From: Ardenticatenia bacterium
Lineage (GTDB): Bacteria; Chloroflexota; Anaerolineae; Ardenticatenales; Ardenticatenaceae
NCBI GenBank assembly: GCA_030949995.1
Contig: JAUZRY010000079.1
Span: forward strand, 17,981 to 81,980
Direction of reading: 5' to 3'
Length of the DNA: 64,000 bases
The position numbers and the translations under genes are program-made. The notes under the pieces were generated by a model. It worked only from the letters and a program-made list of their open reading frames with translations. It did no database searches and had not been told where the DNA came from. Every line of letters starts with the position of its first letter. Position 1 is the first letter of the stretch. Below, in pieces: positions 1 through 9,636 of the stretch.

Positions 1-315
1 AGCCACATGGCCGCAGAGCTGCTGGAGGACAGCGTGGGCGGCTGGCGCCACCAACACGACCAGCTTGCTTACGTCATCACCGAGAAGGGGGAAGAGATGG
101 CCCAAGCCATTCTGAGGCGCCTTGGGCGAGGTGTCACAGCCGTTCAGGGGCGCGGCATGTACACGGGCAAAGACCGATGTGTGCTCCTGGTGGCCATTTA
201 CCCTGACCAGCGGGAGGACTTGAAACGCCTGGTCTACCAAATTGACAAGGAGGCCTTTGTCATCATTAATCCTACCGAGGCCGTCATCGGCCGTGGCTTC
301 CAAGCGCCCAGCTAA
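1..315 (+). CDS. YitT/DUF2179-type membrane protein, C-terminal part (5' end outside window)
   Basis: The reading frame is open from the first base and ends at a TAA, so only the last ~104 residues are present. They match the soluble C-terminal DUF2179 domain of YitT-family proteins: an ITEKGEE segment, then a helix with IL+RLGRGVT, a GxGxYTG turn, and a closing IDKEAFVIINPTEAVIGRGF strand typical of this domain. The family normally has five or six membrane segments before this domain; they would lie upstream of the window. The molecular function of YitT proteins is not established. The stop overlaps a possible ATG (TAATG) of the next gene, which suggests cotranscription with the polyprenyl synthase. 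Confidence 0.75.
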   Translation, partial: SHMAAELLEDSVGGWRHQHDQLAYVITEKGEEMAQAILRRLGRGVTAVQGRGMYTGKDRCVLLVAIYPDQREDLKRLVYQIDKEAFVIINPTEAVIGRGFQAPS

Positions 316-341
316 TGTGCTCTCACGATACGGAGGTGTCC

Positions 342-1383
342 GTGAGCCGACTGGAACGATTGCTGGCCCCATACGTTGAGGCCGTGGAGGCTGAAATGCG
401 CCGTTGGGTGCCGCCGGCCGACGGACCTCACCGGATGCTCTACGGCATGGTGCGCTACCACCTCGGGTGGGCTGACGAAGCCTTTCACCCGTGCACATCT
501 GCCAGGGGCAAACGGGTGCGCTCGGCCCTCTGCCTCATGGCCGCCCACAGCTGTGGGCGGCCATGAGGACCGCGTGGTTCCGGCCGCAGCCGCTGTGGAA
601 CTGCTCCACGAGTTCTCCTTAGTCCACGACGACATCGAGGACGGCGACCGCGAGCGACGCGGCCGTCCTACCCTCTGGGCGGTGTGGGGCCTTGCCCAAG
701 CCATCAACGCCGGCGACGCCCTCTTCGCCCTGGCCTTCCGGGCTCTCAACGGCCTTGCGGAGCGCGATGTGCCTCCGGGGCTGATACTAGAAGCCCAACG
801 GCGCTTTGTCCGCACAGTGATGCGCCTGTGCGAGGGCCAACACCTCGACTTGGCCTTCGAGCAGCGCGTGGACATCACCCCCGATGACTACGTGCTCATG
901 GTCGGGGGAAAGACGGCCGCGCTTGTAGCCCTGGCAGCCGAGTTGGGGGGCTTAGTCGCCGGCGCCGAGGAGAAGCTGGTGAGCGCCCTGGCCCGGTTTG
1001 GCCGGGCTGTGGGGCTCGCCTTCCAGATGCAGGACGATCTTCTCGGCCTGTGGGGAAACCCTGAACGCACGGGCAAGCCGGCCGGCAATGACCTGAGGCG
1101 CCGCAAGAAGAGCTTGCCCATTCTCTTAGCGCGCCACATGTCCGACGAAGTGGCCGCCCTTCTTGACATGCTCTACACCGCCGAGCACGTCTCCGACGGG
1201 ATGGTGCTCCAGGCCCTTCGGCTCATAGAGCGCTCAGGGGCCCGACAAGAGGTTGAGGCCCGAACACGTGACGCCTACCGCGAGGCCGTACAGGTCCTCG
1301 ACGAGCTGGAGGCTGAGCTCACGCCTCGCCGCCTAGTCCCCCTGCGGCAATTGACCGAAGAACTCATGGGACGGGAGTATTGA
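342..1383 (+). CDS. Polyprenyl diphosphate synthase (trans-prenyltransferase), frameshifted in this assembly
   Basis: Condenses isopentenyl diphosphate with an allylic diphosphate to give the C15-C20+ chains needed for quinones, carotenoids or lipid carriers; cytosolic. Both Asp-rich motifs are present: HDDIED (DDxxD) and QDDLLG, and the later KPAGND...KKS element also fits. The N-terminal third (GKRVRSALCLMAAHSCG) lies in one frame and everything after GGHEDRVVPAAAAVELLH in another. The switch falls at about 557-562 in TGTGGGCGGCC; removing one base restores the continuous family sequence (~346 aa, normal length). I prefer the GTG at 342 because GGAGG lies five bases upstream; an ATG at 315 overlapping the previous stop is the alternative. 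Chain length cannot be told reliably from sequence alone. Confidence 0.85.
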
Positions 1384-1385
1384 CT

Positions 1386-1790
1386 ATGGCCCTCTACCGC
1401 GTGACAGAAGTGCTCAACTACGGTGGTTTCTTCGCCGGTGACACGGTCTCGTTGATTGCCGTCCCCTTTGGCCACACAGAGCCCAAGTTGGACCTGGTGA
1501 TTGATGAATACGTCTTCGACAACCTGAAGGACCGCCACCGGATTGTGGCCGGGATGGTGTTGGATTTGACTGTGGAGCAAGGCCAAAAGGTGACGGCCGC
1601 GCGTGTGATGGCAGCCACGACGAGAGAGGCACTGCGGGCCGCTGTGGGCTGCGATGCGCCGGTTCACAATGGCTACCGCATTTGTGCCTACCGCTGTCCC
1701 CATTGTCACCTCTGGGTACGAGGAGAACCGGAGCGGGTCTCCGACACCGAATGCCGCTGTCGGGTGTGCGGGGAAATGTTCACCGCCTGA
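1386..1790 (+). CDS. Small zinc-ribbon protein of unknown function
   Basis: About 134 residues. The N-terminal ~95 residues form a mixed alpha/beta region with no motif I recognise. The C-terminus holds a four-cysteine ribbon, CPHC followed ~17 residues later by CRCRVC, which should bind one zinc. The ATG at 1386 has GGGAG about nine bases upstream and lies just after the stop of the prenyltransferase, so the two are probably cotranscribed. An upstream in-frame TTG overlapping that stop is less likely. It converges with hemW, whose end is only eleven bases away. No function can be assigned; the ribbon suggests nucleic-acid or protein binding, but that is speculation. Confidence 0.6.
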   Translation: MALYRVTEVLNYGGFFAGDTVSLIAVPFGHTEPKLDLVIDEYVFDNLKDRHRIVAGMVLDLTVEQGQKVTAARVMAATTREALRAAVGCDAPVHNGYRICAYRCPHCHLWVRGEPERVSDTECRCRVCGEMFTA

Positions 1791-1801
1791 GGCCAAGAGC
1801 G

Positions 1802-3064
1802 TTACAGGAACTCCACCAACACCTGGTTCGCCACCAGGGCATTGTGGCGCGTCAGGCGCACGCGGTCGGAGAGCGCTTCCAACCAGCCCTCGGCCACGAG
1901 GCGGGCTATGACCTGCCCGAAGCGCGCTTCGAGGCTGAGGCCGTGGCGTTGCTCGAAGTCGGCGAAGGCCACGCCTTCTCGCACGAGCCGTAGCCCCAAG
2001 ATCATATGTTCCCGCATGGCCAGGTCCGCGTCAATCGGATCGAGGGTGCGAGGGTCCAAGGCCGGCGTTGGTGCGGCGTCGGCCATGAGGCCCCGTTCGA
2101 CAGCGGCGATGTAATGTTCGGGGCGTTTCAGGTTGGCGTACCGCATAGAATTGACATAACTGTGCGCGCCGGCCCCTAGGCCGGCGTACTCGTGGTTGCG
2201 CCAGTAGAGCATATTGTGGCGAGAGGCCAGAGAGGGGGTCAGGGGCTCTCCCCGGTGCAGGGCCCAATTGCTGATCTCGTAGTGCGCGTAGCCGGCTGCC
2301 TCCAGCCGTTGTCGCGCCCACTCGTACTGCTCAGCGGCCACATCGTCATCGGGTGAACTGACCTGGCCGCTGGCAATCCAGCGGTACAGGGGCGTGCCGG
2401 GTTCTACGGTGAGCGCATAGAGGGAAAGGTGCTCAGGGGCCACGCGGAGCGCTTCTTCCAGGGAATCCTCCCACATGGCTGTGCTCTGGCCGGGCAGCCC
2501 GTACATCAAGTCCAAGTTGATGTTGTTGAACCCCGCCGCGCGGGCCCATTCCACGGCCTCTCGAGCTCGCCGGGCCGTGTGAAGGCGCCCCAAGAAGCGC
2601 AGCAACGTGTCGTCGAACGTCTGAATGCCAAAGGAGAGGCGGTTAACGCCGAGGTGATACAGGGCACGCAGCTGCTCCGGGGAGACCGATTCTGGGTTGG
2701 CTTCAAGGGTGATTTCGGCGTCGGAGCGCAGGGAAAAAGCGGTGACACATGCGTCGATCAGGCGCTCCACGTGGGCGGGCCTCAGCAGGCTGGGGGTGCC
2801 TCCTCCGAAGAAGATGGTGTCAGCGGCCCGGTGTGCCAACGCCTTGCCGACCAGGTGAATTTCCCGCTCCAGCGCTCGGACGTAGCGTTCGGTAATGTGC
2901 TCCAAGTCGATGTAGGTGTTGAAATCGCAGTAGACGCACCGGGCCGAACAGAAGGGGATGTGAATGTAGAGCCCGAAGGGAGGCGGTTCGCTGTCCCATT
3001 GGCAGCCACCTGTTTGGGGGGGCTGCACTTGGCGAACTGCGGGCACGATGCCGGATGCGCACAT
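1802..3064 (-). CDS. hemW: HemW-type radical SAM protein (heme chaperone-like)
   Basis: A 420-residue radical SAM protein. The [4Fe-4S] motif CxxxCxxC is visible as FCSARCVYCDF near residues 38-48, followed by the GGG(T)PS SAM-binding element (FFGGGTPSLL), LEANPES and the GLPGQS loop. This layout fits the HemN/HemW family. Known family members with the short YIHIPFC N-terminus and this CxxxCxxC arrangement are mostly HemW, a heme-binding chaperone for respiratory enzymes, not the oxygen-independent coproporphyrinogen oxidase HemN. The start has AGGAGAGG just upstream. It is the last gene of a leftward operon, 54 bases after apt. A true HemN activity cannot be excluded but is less likely. Confidence 0.85.
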   Translation of the reverse strand: MCASGIVPAVRQVQPPQTGGCQWDSEPPPFGLYIHIPFCSARCVYCDFNTYIDLEHITERYVRALEREIHLVGKALAHRAADTIFFGGGTPSLLRPAHVERLIDACVTAFSLRSDAEITLEANPESVSPEQLRALYHLGVNRLSFGIQTFDDTLLRFLGRLHTARRAREAVEWARAAGFNNINLDLMYGLPGQSTAMWEDSLEEALRVAPEHLSLYALTVEPGTPLYRWIASGQVSSPDDDVAAEQYEWARQRLEAAGYAHYEISNWALHRGEPLTPSLASRHNMLYWRNHEYAGLGAGAHSYVNSMRYANLKRPEHYIAAVERGLMADAAPTPALDPRTLDPIDADLAMREHMILGLRLVREGVAFADFEQRHGLSLEARFGQVIARLVAEGWLEALSDRVRLTRHNALVANQVLVEFL

Positions 3065-3118
3065 AACCTCTCCTGTGGCCTGAGGGTGAAGTTGTGAAGT
3101 TCCGGGCAGGAGACGGGC

Positions 3119-3637
3119 CTACTCGTACTGGATGAGGGAGAAGATCGAGTAGCCCGCGAGCTTCTCCCGACCGGAGAGGAAACAGAGTTCCACAACAAAG
3201 GCGAACCCCACCACGTGGCCGCCCAGCGTTTCCACCAGTTCGGCGGTGGCGCGGGCTGTGCCTCCCGTGGCCAGTAGATCATCCACGATGAGGACGCGTT
3301 GTCCCTCTTGGATAGCGTCCACGTGCATCTCCAAGGTGCTGGTGCCGTACTCCAGGGCGTACTCCTTGGTGACCGTTTGGGCCGGCAGCTTGCCGAACTT
3401 GCGCACCGGCACGAAGCAGGCGTTCAGCTTGTACGCCAGGGGGGCACCGAAGATGAACCCCCGTGATTCGATGGCGACTACAACATCCACTTGATGGTCG
3501 CGGTACTCATCGACCAGCCGGTCCACCACGTGGCCAAAGGCGTGGGCGTCCTTGAGCAACGTGGTGATGTCCTTGAAAATGATGCCAGGAATGGGAAAGT
3601 CGGGAATGTCGCGGATCAGTTGTTTCAAGTGTTCCAT
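3119..3637 (-). CDS. apt: Adenine phosphoribosyltransferase
   Basis: Converts adenine and PRPP to AMP in purine salvage; cytosolic. The N-terminus [19 protein letters not shown] is the classical Apt opening, and the PRPP-binding loop is [14 protein letters not shown] in the second half. The length of 172 residues is normal for the family. I chose the ATG at 3637, not the longer ORF start at 3718, because the family signature begins there and GGAGGAG lies about seven bases upstream. The gene lies between the phosphodiesterase-like lipoprotein and hemW, all on the minus strand, and is probably part of the murJ-hemW transcription unit. Confidence 0.93.
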   Translation of the reverse strand: MEHLKQLIRDIPDFPIPGIIFKDITTLLKDAHAFGHVVDRLVDEYRDHQVDVVVAIESRGFIFGAPLAYKLNACFVPVRKFGKLPAQTVTKEYALEYGTSTLEMHVDAIQEGQRVLIVDDLLATGGTARATAELVETLGGHVVGFAFVVELCFLSGREKLAGYSIFSLIQYE

Positions 3638-3726
3638 GGGTGATCTCCTCCACCGTGGTGTGCGGGACAGCAGGGGCAAGTCGTGCTGAGGGATGAACCG
3701 ACCTGCCCTGATGGCCAAGATCTACT

Positions 3727-5565
3727 TTACGGCAATTGGAGCCATTCGTCCAGCGGCGTACCGTGTTCGAAAGGAGACCACTCGAGCCCGAGGAGCACAG
3801 CAGCCGTTGCCGTCATGTCGAACAGGGGAACGGGCGCGGGGTTGGGGGAGGCGTCGGGCAGAATGTTCCGCCCCACGGCAAGGGCCCACCCGGCCATGTC
3901 GGGCGTTTCGGGCGAATACCCCGTGGCCCCGTAGCGCGTGGTGTGGCGAAAGATCTCTGTGCCGGGCCCGAGGACGAAGCGGTAGCCAGGCTGGAGCTGG
4001 ACGAAGAGGGCCTCGCGCGTGCTCAGCGTCCACAGCGGTGTTTGGGCCAGCGCTTCGTCGGAGAGGAGGGTGGCCACAGGGCGCTGGCCGCTTGCTGGGT
4101 CGGTGAGGGCGGCTAACCGCTCCTTGAGAGTGGCACGTAGCTCGGCCGGGGCCTCCACGGGGGAGGCTGGCCACAGCCAGGCGATGCCCTCCTCGGCCAC
4201 CACTCGCACGGGGGCCTGCGCCCAGAGAGGTTCTCCTTCCGGTGAGAGGGGCATCATATCCCACTCGATCAGGAGGGCCAGCAAGTCGATGTCGGTGTGG
4301 ACCGGCGTGAACCCGTAAGGAGAGACCAGGAAGAGAGTCGTGCGGCTGAGGTCAAGGGTGCTCACCAGAGTGGCGAGCCCTGTATCGGTGGCCGTGTACG
4401 CCCGGCGGCGCACGTCGGCCAAGTCGTTTTCCCGTTGGGGTTGCCAGCCGGGCTGGGCTGGGTCCACCAAGAGCGTAGTGGGAGTCACTTGGGCAATGGC
4501 GGGCCAGACGTCATCAGGAGATCAGGCGCGTACGTGCGGACGACCAGCGCGGAGGCGCTGGCCAGCCACGTGGTTTGTCTGGCAGCCATGCGGAGCATGT
4601 CCTCGGCGCCAATCCACCCGCGCGCGTACGCCCGTTGGTCGGCACCTGGCGGGAAGAAGCCCAGCGTGCCCCACAGGGCCCGCTCCAGTTCCGGGGGGAA
4701 GGCCCGAAAAGCGCATGGCATTGCTTTGGAAGATGGTCAAGGTCTCCCCCTCCACCCCCTGAAATTTGAGCTCGACGCCGGCGTCGGGGGCCACTTGAAG
4801 CGAAGCCCAGGGGCGTTGGGAAGTCAGAAAGGCGCTCTCTGGCCCCACATTGCGGTCCGTGTCCAGGAGGAAGGTATCGTACTCCGTGCGCCCGTCGTCC
4901 TGAGTGTCGAGGGCCAACATCCAGATCTCGCCCACGTCCCGCTCGTTCAACCGGAGGGGCAGGTGGCCTTCCAGGGGGGGCGCGAAGGAGGGTGGCGCGT
5001 TGGCCCAGGGGCCAGAGGGTGGAGAGAGCACCACGGTGTGCTGTGCTGCGTCGGCAAAGCGTCCTCTGGGAATGACCCAGATCGGCGGCAGCGGGGGCTC
5101 GTTCGCGTGGGGCCAGTTGATCACGGCGGCACGCAGGCCGGCCTGTGTGGCCCGCTGCCAGAGGGATGGACGTGCCAAGACGCTCACGTCAAGGGCGTTG
5201 CTGACTGCCTTGTGGTCTGCGGGCAGGGCGCCCGTGGCCAAGCTGGCCATGCTGGGGGCGGCCAGCGGGGGTTGAACGGGCACCACGCTCGCCGTGCGTC
5301 CCCGATCAGCCAAGTGGCGGATGGTGGGCACCGGATCGGGGCGCCGGGCGAGCAGGGAGTTCACAGCAGCCGGCGTCATGCCGGGCACGGCGACCATCAC
5401 GACCTTGGGCGCGGTGGGAGCCGAGAGAATTATCTGGGGTCGAGGTGTTGGGAGTGGCGTGGCGGTGGGGAGTGGTCTCCACGTGGCCCTACACCCGGCC
5501 ATCACGACGAGGAGGCCGGCCCACCACACCCATCTGAGCGGTGGCCGGTGTGCCCGGGTGGTCAC
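3727..5565 (-). CDS. Phosphodiesterase/alkaline-phosphatase-fold lipoprotein, two compensating indels, probably lacking metal ligands
   Basis: A ~612-residue secreted lipoprotein: basic N-terminus, hydrophobic stretch, lipobox VMAGC near residue 24, then a Pro/Thr-rich linker. The core resembles the type I phosphodiesterase/nucleotide pyrophosphatase fold: VVMVAVPGMTP where DG is expected, a nucleophile region PPLAAPSMASLATG, and LFLVSPYGFTP where SDHG is expected. The first metal Asp and the DH pair are therefore missing. The gene starts and ends in one frame but its middle (about 4515-4710) is in another. Removing one base from an AAAA run at 4707-4710 and adding one near 4514 restores continuous protein (PDLLDDVWPAIAQ). 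The GTG start overlaps the stop of the upstream gene (GTGA) and has GGAGG upstream. Confidence 0.6.
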
Positions 5566-6377
5566 GCCTCTTCCTCCAAATGCGTGCGGACCATCTCCAG
5601 CACCGCCGTGTGGAGGGGGCCGTTGGTCGCCACCACCACCTCGTGGGCCGGTGTCCACGGTGTGCCCTCCGCCGAGGTCACCGTGCCGCCGGCTTCCTGA
5701 ACCAAGAGCGTGCCGGCGGCCGCGTCCCAGGGCGACAGGCCCAAGTTCACGTACGCGTCCAGCCATCCAGCGGCCACGTAGCTGAGGCCCAAGGCTGCGC
5801 TGCCGAAGCTACGTGCCGTGTGGCCCGGGAGGACGAACTGGGCAAAGAGGTGCGTAGCCCGCCGTCTGCGCTCCGGGGAGTGGGTCCAATCCGTGGCCAG
5901 GATTGCCTGCTCCAGGGCTGCGGTTCGGCTTGTGCTGAGGCGGCGGCCGTCGTGCCAAGCTCCTCGGCCGGCCGCTGCCCAGAAGAGCCATCCTCGCATG
6001 ACCTCACATACGACACCAATCCACGGGCGCCCTTGCCACCAGAGCCCCACACTCACGCCAAATGCGGGCAGCCCGTGGGCGAAATTGCTGGTCCCGTCGA
6101 GAGGATCCACGATCCACGTGGGTGTTTGGGGGTCGGGGGGTGGAGTGGGCGCTGTGGTCTCCTCGCTGATCACCACGTGGTCGGGGAACAGCTCCTCCAG
6201 GCGGGTTCGAATGAGGGTGTCGGCGGCCTCGTCGGCCGTGGTGACCAACTCGCGGACATCGGCCGGCTTGATGCGCACTTCCACGCCAGCCGCCCTGTGG
6301 TGATGAATGAGCTCGGCAGCTTCACGGACAATGTCCCGGGCTGCTGTCAGGTAGAGGGAGAGCGTTGTGTTCTTCAC
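5562..6377 (-). CDS. Inositol monophosphatase family phosphatase
   Basis: A 271-residue Mg-dependent sugar/inositol phosphatase of the FIG superfamily. The metal-binding motifs are clear: VISEET (Glu ligand), WIVDPLDGTSNF (the DPxDGTxN signature) and SPWDAAAGTLLVQEAGG near the C-terminus. Length is normal for IMPase/SuhB. Substrate could be inositol-1-phosphate or a related sugar phosphate, which sequence does not decide. The GTG at 6377 overlaps the stop of the solute-binding protein (GTGA), and this gene's own stop overlaps the GTG of the next, so three genes are translationally coupled. The longer ORF start at 6551 would overlap the upstream gene deeply and is rejected. Confidence 0.85.
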   Translation of the reverse strand: MKNTTLSLYLTAARDIVREAAELIHHHRAAGVEVRIKPADVRELVTTADEAADTLIRTRLEELFPDHVVISEETTAPTPPPDPQTPTWIVDPLDGTSNFAHGLPAFGVSVGLWWQGRPWIGVVCEVMRGWLFWAAAGRGAWHDGRRLSTSRTAALEQAILATDWTHSPERRRRATHLFAQFVLPGHTARSFGSAALGLSYVAAGWLDAYVNLGLSPWDAAAGTLLVQEAGGTVTSAEGTPWTPAHEVVVATNGPLHTAVLEMVRTHLEEEA

Positions 6378-7696
6378 GGCGTGTTGCTCTCGGTTAACAT
6401 GTTGATGGCTTCCTGGGGAGTGAGCTCCCGGTTCAACAGTTGCACGGCCACCTCCTCGACCACTGGGCTTATGGCGGCCCATTGGGGCGACAGGGGGCGC
6501 GCGCGGGCGGCGGAGAGCCACGGGAGCAACGCTTTCATGGGCGGCGACCACCTGGAAGACACGGCTACTTCCTCTGCTGCCCGCCGACTAATGGGGAAGG
6601 CGTTGGCGGCCAAAGCCACAATGGCTTGGCTTTCCGGGGAGCTCAGGTAGGTCCGGATGAAGAGCCAGGAGGCCACTTTCCGGTTGATGTCGTGCGTGGC
6701 CAACATGACCAGCAGGGGCGAGGAGGCCAGCATTACGGGCTTGTCCGAGAGGGAGGGAAGGGGAGCAACGGCCCAGTGCTCGTCGTCCACCCCCTCCATG
6801 ACAGCCGTGGATTCAATGCCAAAGGCCGCCTCGGCGTCAAGCACGGCTTGCATGACCTCTGTGGGCACATTCTGTGGTAGGATGGCGCCATTGTCCGCCA
6901 GCGCGCGCAAAAGGGTGGCCGTCAGCAGGAGCCCCTCGTCTTCCTCGGGCGATGGCGATGCCTCTGAGGAGGGCGGGTACGTGCTCCCCAAGGCCCACGC
7001 CAGGTTCAAGATCACGTCGGCGCGGGGTTGGAATGTCAGGCAGGGTTGGGTGCGTTCCTGAAAGGCCTGACAGGCGACCTCGAATTCGTCCCACGTGCTG
7101 GGTGGTGCGGTGAGGCGAGCTTGGCGCAACGACGAGGGGGTGTACATGAGAGCTACCACGTCGAAGCTCATGGGGACGGCCACGTAGCCTTGGTGATCAA
7201 CCACATCACCGGAGGGAAAGGCGTTCAGGAAGAGATCACGCTCCACACGTTGGTCAAGATGCCACTCCTCATTGCCCACCCAGTTGGCCACATCCTGGGC
7301 CACGGCTTGCATGGCCAACAGTTCCGGCAGCGTGGAGTCGGGCACGATGAGCAGGTCGGGCAGTTGGCCAGCTTGAATGGCGGCTGTGAGATTGGCCTCC
7401 AAGTCGGACAGGGTGGCCACGGCCTCAACAGTGATCTGGATCCCCCATTCGTTCTCCTGGTTGAAACCGTCCACGATGTGTTGCACGGCCAACTCCTCCG
7501 GCCCCGAGAGGGTATGCCAGAGGATGAGCCGTTGTCCCTCGGGAGCGATGAGCGTGGGAGTAGGGGACAACGGCGAGAGCGCAGCCTGTGGCAGCGGGGT
7601 GGGCTCGACCGGCATGGGCAGTGTCCGTTCGCACCCCACAGCCCCGACGACAATGAGCAGCACGTAGATGATGTAGAGGGCGTATTGTCTATGCAT
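6374..7696 (-). CDS. ABC-type sugar/solute-binding lipoprotein
   Basis: A ~440-residue extracellular binding protein. The signal peptide ends in the lipobox VGAVGC (Cys near residue 22), followed by a Pro/Thr-rich spacer. The mature part matches bacterial family 1 solute-binding proteins: LILWHTLSGPEELAVQHIVDGFNQE, the LPDLLIVPDS segment, and YVAVPMSFDVVALMYTP. No permease or ATPase genes are adjacent, so its transport partners are elsewhere or it acts as a sensor. It sits between murJ and the IMPase-like gene in a minus-strand operon. I use the ATG at 7696 (GAGG upstream), not the TTG at 7726. Confidence 0.8.
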   Translation of the reverse strand: MHRQYALYIIYVLLIVVGAVGCERTLPMPVEPTPLPQAALSPLSPTPTLIAPEGQRLILWHTLSGPEELAVQHIVDGFNQENEWGIQITVEAVATLSDLEANLTAAIQAGQLPDLLIVPDSTLPELLAMQAVAQDVANWVGNEEWHLDQRVERDLFLNAFPSGDVVDHQGYVAVPMSFDVVALMYTPSSLRQARLTAPPSTWDEFEVACQAFQERTQPCLTFQPRADVILNLAWALGSTYPPSSEASPSPEEDEGLLLTATLLRALADNGAILPQNVPTEVMQAVLDAEAAFGIESTAVMEGVDDEHWAVAPLPSLSDKPVMLASSPLLVMLATHDINRKVASWLFIRTYLSSPESQAIVALAANAFPISRRAAEEVAVSSRWSPPMKALLPWLSAARARPLSPQWAAISPVVEEVAVQLLNRELTPQEAINMLTESNTP

Positions 7697-7731
7697 GATG
7701 TGTATGCCTCGCAGCTTGGAGTGCAACAGAG

Positions 7732-9386
7732 CTATCCTCCGGGGCCGGGTGTTCGCAGTCGTCGATCCACAAACAGCCGGTATGCCATGTGGAGCTCCTC
7801 AGCGCGGAAGAGCCAGGCGGCGCCGGCGTAGAGCCCGGCGCCGAGGAGCACGCCGATGATCCCTTGGGCCGGCGCGGGCCAGCTTTGGACGGTGGTCAAG
7901 TGGGAGCCGGCCAGGAGCACGCCGCCCATGACAGCCGTGGCCCCTCCCAAGCGCACCACACTGCGCACCAGGCCGGGGGTGAGCAGGGCGCGCAGCCGGT
8001 GGTGGAGCAGCCAGAGGAGCATGACCATTTCCAACGTGGTGGCCACTGTGTTGGCCAGGGCAAGGGCACCGTGAGCACCTCGGCTCAAGTCCGACGGGCT
8101 GCCGAAGCGCGGCATGAGGAAGAGGCTGAGGACGATGTTCACGACCATAGCGCCACTTCCTACGAGCACGGGGGTCATTGTGTCCCGGAGGGCGTAGAAG
8201 GCCCGGGCCGCGATTTCCACTACCGCGTGTCCCACGAGGCCGGGCGCGTAGAAGAGCAGAGCCCACGCTACAGCCGCTGTGCTGGAGGCATCAAAGGCGC
8301 CCCGCTCGAACAGAAGCACCACTACGGGCTCCCGCAGGACGGCGAGCCCGACGGCGGCCGGCAGAGGTGAGGAAGAGAACCGATCGCAGAACGGTCGTGA
8401 ACGTGTGGCGCATGGCGCTCAGTTCAAGCCGGGCGGCTTGGGCGGCGAAGGTGGGAAAGGCCGCCGTGGCTACTGCCAGGGCAAAGATGCCTTGGGGTAA
8501 CAACATGATGCGCCAGGCATAGTCCAGGGCTGGCAGGGCACGGGGGTTTAAAAAGGAAGCCAGCACCGTGGTGACGATGAAGTTCACCTGCACAACAGCC
8601 AAGCCGGCCACGCGGGGCACCATAAGGCGCACCACGTCGCGCACTCCGCCGGCCACGTTGGGGTCGTGAAGCCCGAGCTGCAACGAGAGCTGCGGCTGCA
8701 GGCGCCACACGGCGGGGAGCTGGACGCCCAAGTGGGCCACAGCGCCGGCCACGACGCCTGTGGCCAATCCGTAGACACCCCACCGGGGAGCCAGTGCCAA
8801 GACGCCCAGAATGATGCCCACGTTGTAGAAGGCCGGCGCCAGGGCGGGAAACAGGAAGCGGCGGTGGGCGTGGAGTACGCCCATCACCAGGCCGCTCAGG
8901 CTGAAAATGACCGTGGAGACCAGCATCAAGCGCATGAGGCGAACTGTCAACTCCTGGAGATGCGGAGGAAAGCCGGGTGCCAGCACGCGGGCCACAAGCC
9001 ATGGGGCCAACAACGCCGTTCCGGTGGTCAACACGCCCACAATCAACGTGAGCCAGGTAGCCACGGCGCACGTCAACCGCCACCCCCCCTTCGATGTCGC
9101 CGCGGGCTTGGTAGGCGGCAAAGGTGGGAATAAAGGCTGAGGCCAGGGCTCCCCCGGCAACTAAGACGAAGAGCAGGTCGGGGATGCGAAAAGCGGCCAC
9201 GTAAGCGGCCAGCTCAGGGGAGGTGGCGAAGTGGCGGGCGATCAGCACGTCCCGCAGGAGGCCCAACAAGCGACTGGAGAGGAAGGCGGCCATCACTAGC
9301 ACAGCAGCACGGGCGACGTGAGCCGTGCCGGTGGCCGCTACGACGCCGGTATCATCTTGTTGTGCTGCGTGGTGTTCCCCGCTCAC
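7732..9386 (-). CDS. murJ: Lipid II flippase MurJ (MviN), frameshifted twice in this assembly
   Basis: An integral membrane protein of about 550 residues that moves the peptidoglycan precursor lipid II across the membrane. Family features: SSRLLGLLRDVLIARHF at the start, FRIPDLLFVLVAGGALASAFIPTFA, and many hydrophobic helices. The gene is split over three frames. At about 9093-9099 a run of seven G (coding strand) where six give continuous DIEGGWRLTCAV causes the first break. At about 8366 an extra base before LPAAVGLAVLREP causes the second. Removing both leaves 551 codons, normal for MurJ. The GTG at 9386 has GAGGGGAG upstream. First gene of the leftward operon, behind the promoter at 9505-9532. 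Confidence 0.88.
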
Positions 9387-9504
9387 AAGCGCTCCCCTCA
9401 CGCAGCTCCCACCACCATTGGCCGATGCACGCTTTGCCCGCCGAGGTACAACTCTGCTCGCACAGGAAGCGGGGACCGGCTCGCAGGGTGTGGAAGCGCA
9501 CGTC

Positions 9505-9532
9505 ATTATAGGAAAAGAGTCCAAACACGCAA
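9505..9532 (-). promoter_or_regulatory. Sigma70-type promoter for the murJ operon
   Basis: On the minus strand TTGCGT and a perfect TATAAT are separated by 16 bases. The predicted start of transcription lies about 110 bases upstream of the murJ GTG. Confidence 0.7.
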
Positions 9533-9601
9533 AAATGTGCTTTCTCCCTCAACGGGAAGTGAAACATCGCCACCTGGTCATTGGGTGCTCCCGAGGAGGG
9601 T

Positions 9602-9630
9602 TTGGCGTTCCCAGAGGCTTGTGGTAAAAT
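9602..9630 (+). promoter_or_regulatory. Sigma70-type promoter of a candidate small RNA or leader
   Basis: TTGGCG and TAAAAT are separated by exactly 17 bases. It points rightward, back-to-back with the murJ promoter, and is followed about 265 bases later by an intrinsic terminator, with no convincing ORF between. Confidence 0.6.
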
Positions 9631-9636
9631 CCGGCC

